Origin: Cyanobacteriota bacterium | Lineage (GTDB): Bacteria > Cyanobacteriota > Cyanobacteriia > Leptolyngbyales > Leptolyngbyaceae | Direction: 5' to 3' | Length of the DNA stretch: 5,687 bases | Assembly: GCA_027482985.1 (NCBI GenBank) | Contig: JAIXVO010000274.1 | Location: 1 to 5,687 of the forward strand | Part shown: positions 5,367 through 5,687 of the stretch, piece by piece | Numbering within the stretch: the stretch's first letter is position 1 | How the letters are laid out: every line of letters starts with the position of its first letter | Translations under genes and position numbers: made by a program | Notes under the pieces: generated by a model | Seen by the model: the letters and a program-made list of their open reading frames with translations, nothing else | Told to the model about the DNA's origin: nothing | The model's database searches: none

Positions 5367-5404
5367 AGGGAGGAGAGAAGGAGGTCAGTCAGGTCATGCT
5401 TTTT

Positions 5405-5410
5405 ATTGTA
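5405..5410 (-). promoter_or_regulatory. Candidate -10 of the 173-aa membrane protein gene
   Basis: On the minus strand this reads TACAAT, 5 of 6 to TATAAT. It would give a start near 5398 and a leader of about 32 nt. The matching -35 position (TTCCCC, 5433-5428) falls inside the G-rich tract and is weak, so an activator or a non-standard promoter would be needed. Confidence 0.4.
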
Positions 5411-5419
5411 GGAGCGATG

Positions 5420-5491
5420 GCGGGGGAGGGGAAGGGAGGCAGGCGGAATGGGGGAAAGGAATGGGAGAGAATGGGAGGGAGGGAAAGGGAG
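5420..5491 (+). repeat. Near-homopurine G-rich tract with a G-quadruplex motif
   Basis: Only six pyrimidines occur in about 72 bases. GAATGGG recurs at 5446, 5459 and 5469. At 5473-5489 the sequence is G3-A-G3-A-G3-AAA-G3, which satisfies the canonical four-tract quadruplex rule with loops of 1, 1 and 3. The G-rich strand is the template strand for the minus-strand gene starting at 5366. Confidence 0.7.
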
Positions 5492-5525
5492 CCTGACACC
5501 TGGCTTCGGCCTTGGCCTTTGCACT

Positions 5526-5588
5526 GGGCGTGGCATTTGAGCCAGAACTGGCGCTGATTGCAAAAATTGTCTGCCAAATGCCGCGCCC
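5526..5588. repeat. Imperfect palindromic element, 14-bp arms
   Basis: GGGCGTGGCATTTG (5526-5539) pairs with CAAATGCCGCGCCC (5575-5588) at 13 of 14 positions, and the exception is a G-U-type pair. The centre contains a second short inverted repeat, GCCAG-AA-CTGGC (5541-5552). The right arm continues into CTACA, giving TGTAGGGGCGCGG on the minus strand. That is reminiscent of GTAGGGGCG-type repeats scattered in cyanobacterial genomes. No T-run follows on either strand. Confidence 0.65.
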
Positions 5589-5602
5589 CTACAAGCACCG
5601 CT

Positions 5603-5651
5603 GCTTCTAACTCCTGTCTCCTAGCTCCTAGATCCTGACTTCTGACTTCTT
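5603..5651 (+). repeat. Heptanucleotide tandem repeat (STRR type), 7 units
   Basis: Seven consecutive 7-nt units follow the consensus RCTYCTR with few deviations, for example GCTTCTA, ACTCCTG and ACTTCTG. The phase is unbroken over 49 bp. It is the same class of element as the array at 2643-2677 but a different unit. Confidence 0.75.
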
Positions 5652-5687
5652 CTAACAAACAAATACTCCCTCCCATTCCTCCTCCTC

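Larger units (their letters stand above)
5367..5687. other. Repeat-rich non-coding region at the right end
   Basis: These 321 bases contain no gene I can support. From left to right they hold a pyrimidine-rich leader (minus strand) of the 173-aa gene, a candidate minus-strand -10, a near-homopurine tract of about 72 nt (5420-5491), a 63-bp imperfect palindrome (5526-5588), a heptad repeat (5603-5651) and a pyrimidine-rich end (5666-5687). The strong strand asymmetry flips from purine to pyrimidine along the region. Confidence 0.75.

Noticed and set aside
5396..5557. 53-codon plus-strand ORF preceded by AAGGAGG (5378-5384)
   Set aside because: The SD-like sequence is part of the purine-rich tract, its spacing (11 nt) is long, and the product is low-complexity Gly/Arg/Glu followed by a Trp-rich tail crossing the palindrome. 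It is probably non-coding.
5603..5651. CRISPR array
   Set aside because: Units are 7 nt with no spacers, so this is a simple tandem repeat.

Overview
The window comes from a cyanobacterium. The octamer GCGATCGC (HIP1) occurs 15 times in 5.7 kb, against roughly one per 65 kb expected by chance. Two heptanucleotide tandem repeats (STRR type, common in filamentous cyanobacteria) lie between genes, and several proteins look like conserved cyanobacteria-only families. I cannot name the genus; a filamentous, mid-GC lineage fits best. No CRISPR array, RNA gene, transposase or prophage gene was seen.

Layout. (1) 1-1043, + strand: 3' part of a receiver/histidine kinase gene, cut by the window edge. 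(2) 1232-1606, +: a ChaB-domain protein behind a 17-A homopolymer and a strong Shine-Dalgarno (SD) sequence, followed by a clear intrinsic terminator at 1654-1681. (3) 1811-2636, +: a two-gene operon of a membrane-anchored 127-aa protein overlapping by 32 nt a 157-aa lipoprotein that resembles a degenerate LytM/M23 domain. Its candidate promoter carries the palindrome AGTAC-N4-GTACT, close to the LexA box of Anabaena, over the -10. (4) 2874-3941, +: an exported 355-aa protein with an Ala/Pro-rich linker and a conserved but functionally unknown module. (5) 3910-4788, - strand: an epoxide-hydrolase-type alpha/beta hydrolase, overlapping gene 4 tail to tail by 32 bp. (6) 4845-5366, -: a 173-aa protein with two membrane segments, probably co-transcribed with the hydrolase. 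(7) 5367-5687: a repeat-rich non-coding stretch upstream of gene 6, with a G-rich tract containing a G-quadruplex motif, a 63-bp imperfect palindrome and a heptad repeat.

How the genes relate. The window looks like ordinary chromosome made of short transcription units rather than one large system. The best candidate for something new is the operon at 1811-2636. A possible BamE/SmpA-like anchored protein is coupled to a lipoprotein that resembles non-catalytic LytM regulators, behind a LexA-box-like operator and an mRNA that would begin with a hairpin. The fold assignments and operator are inferences from reading the sequence and are marked as such.
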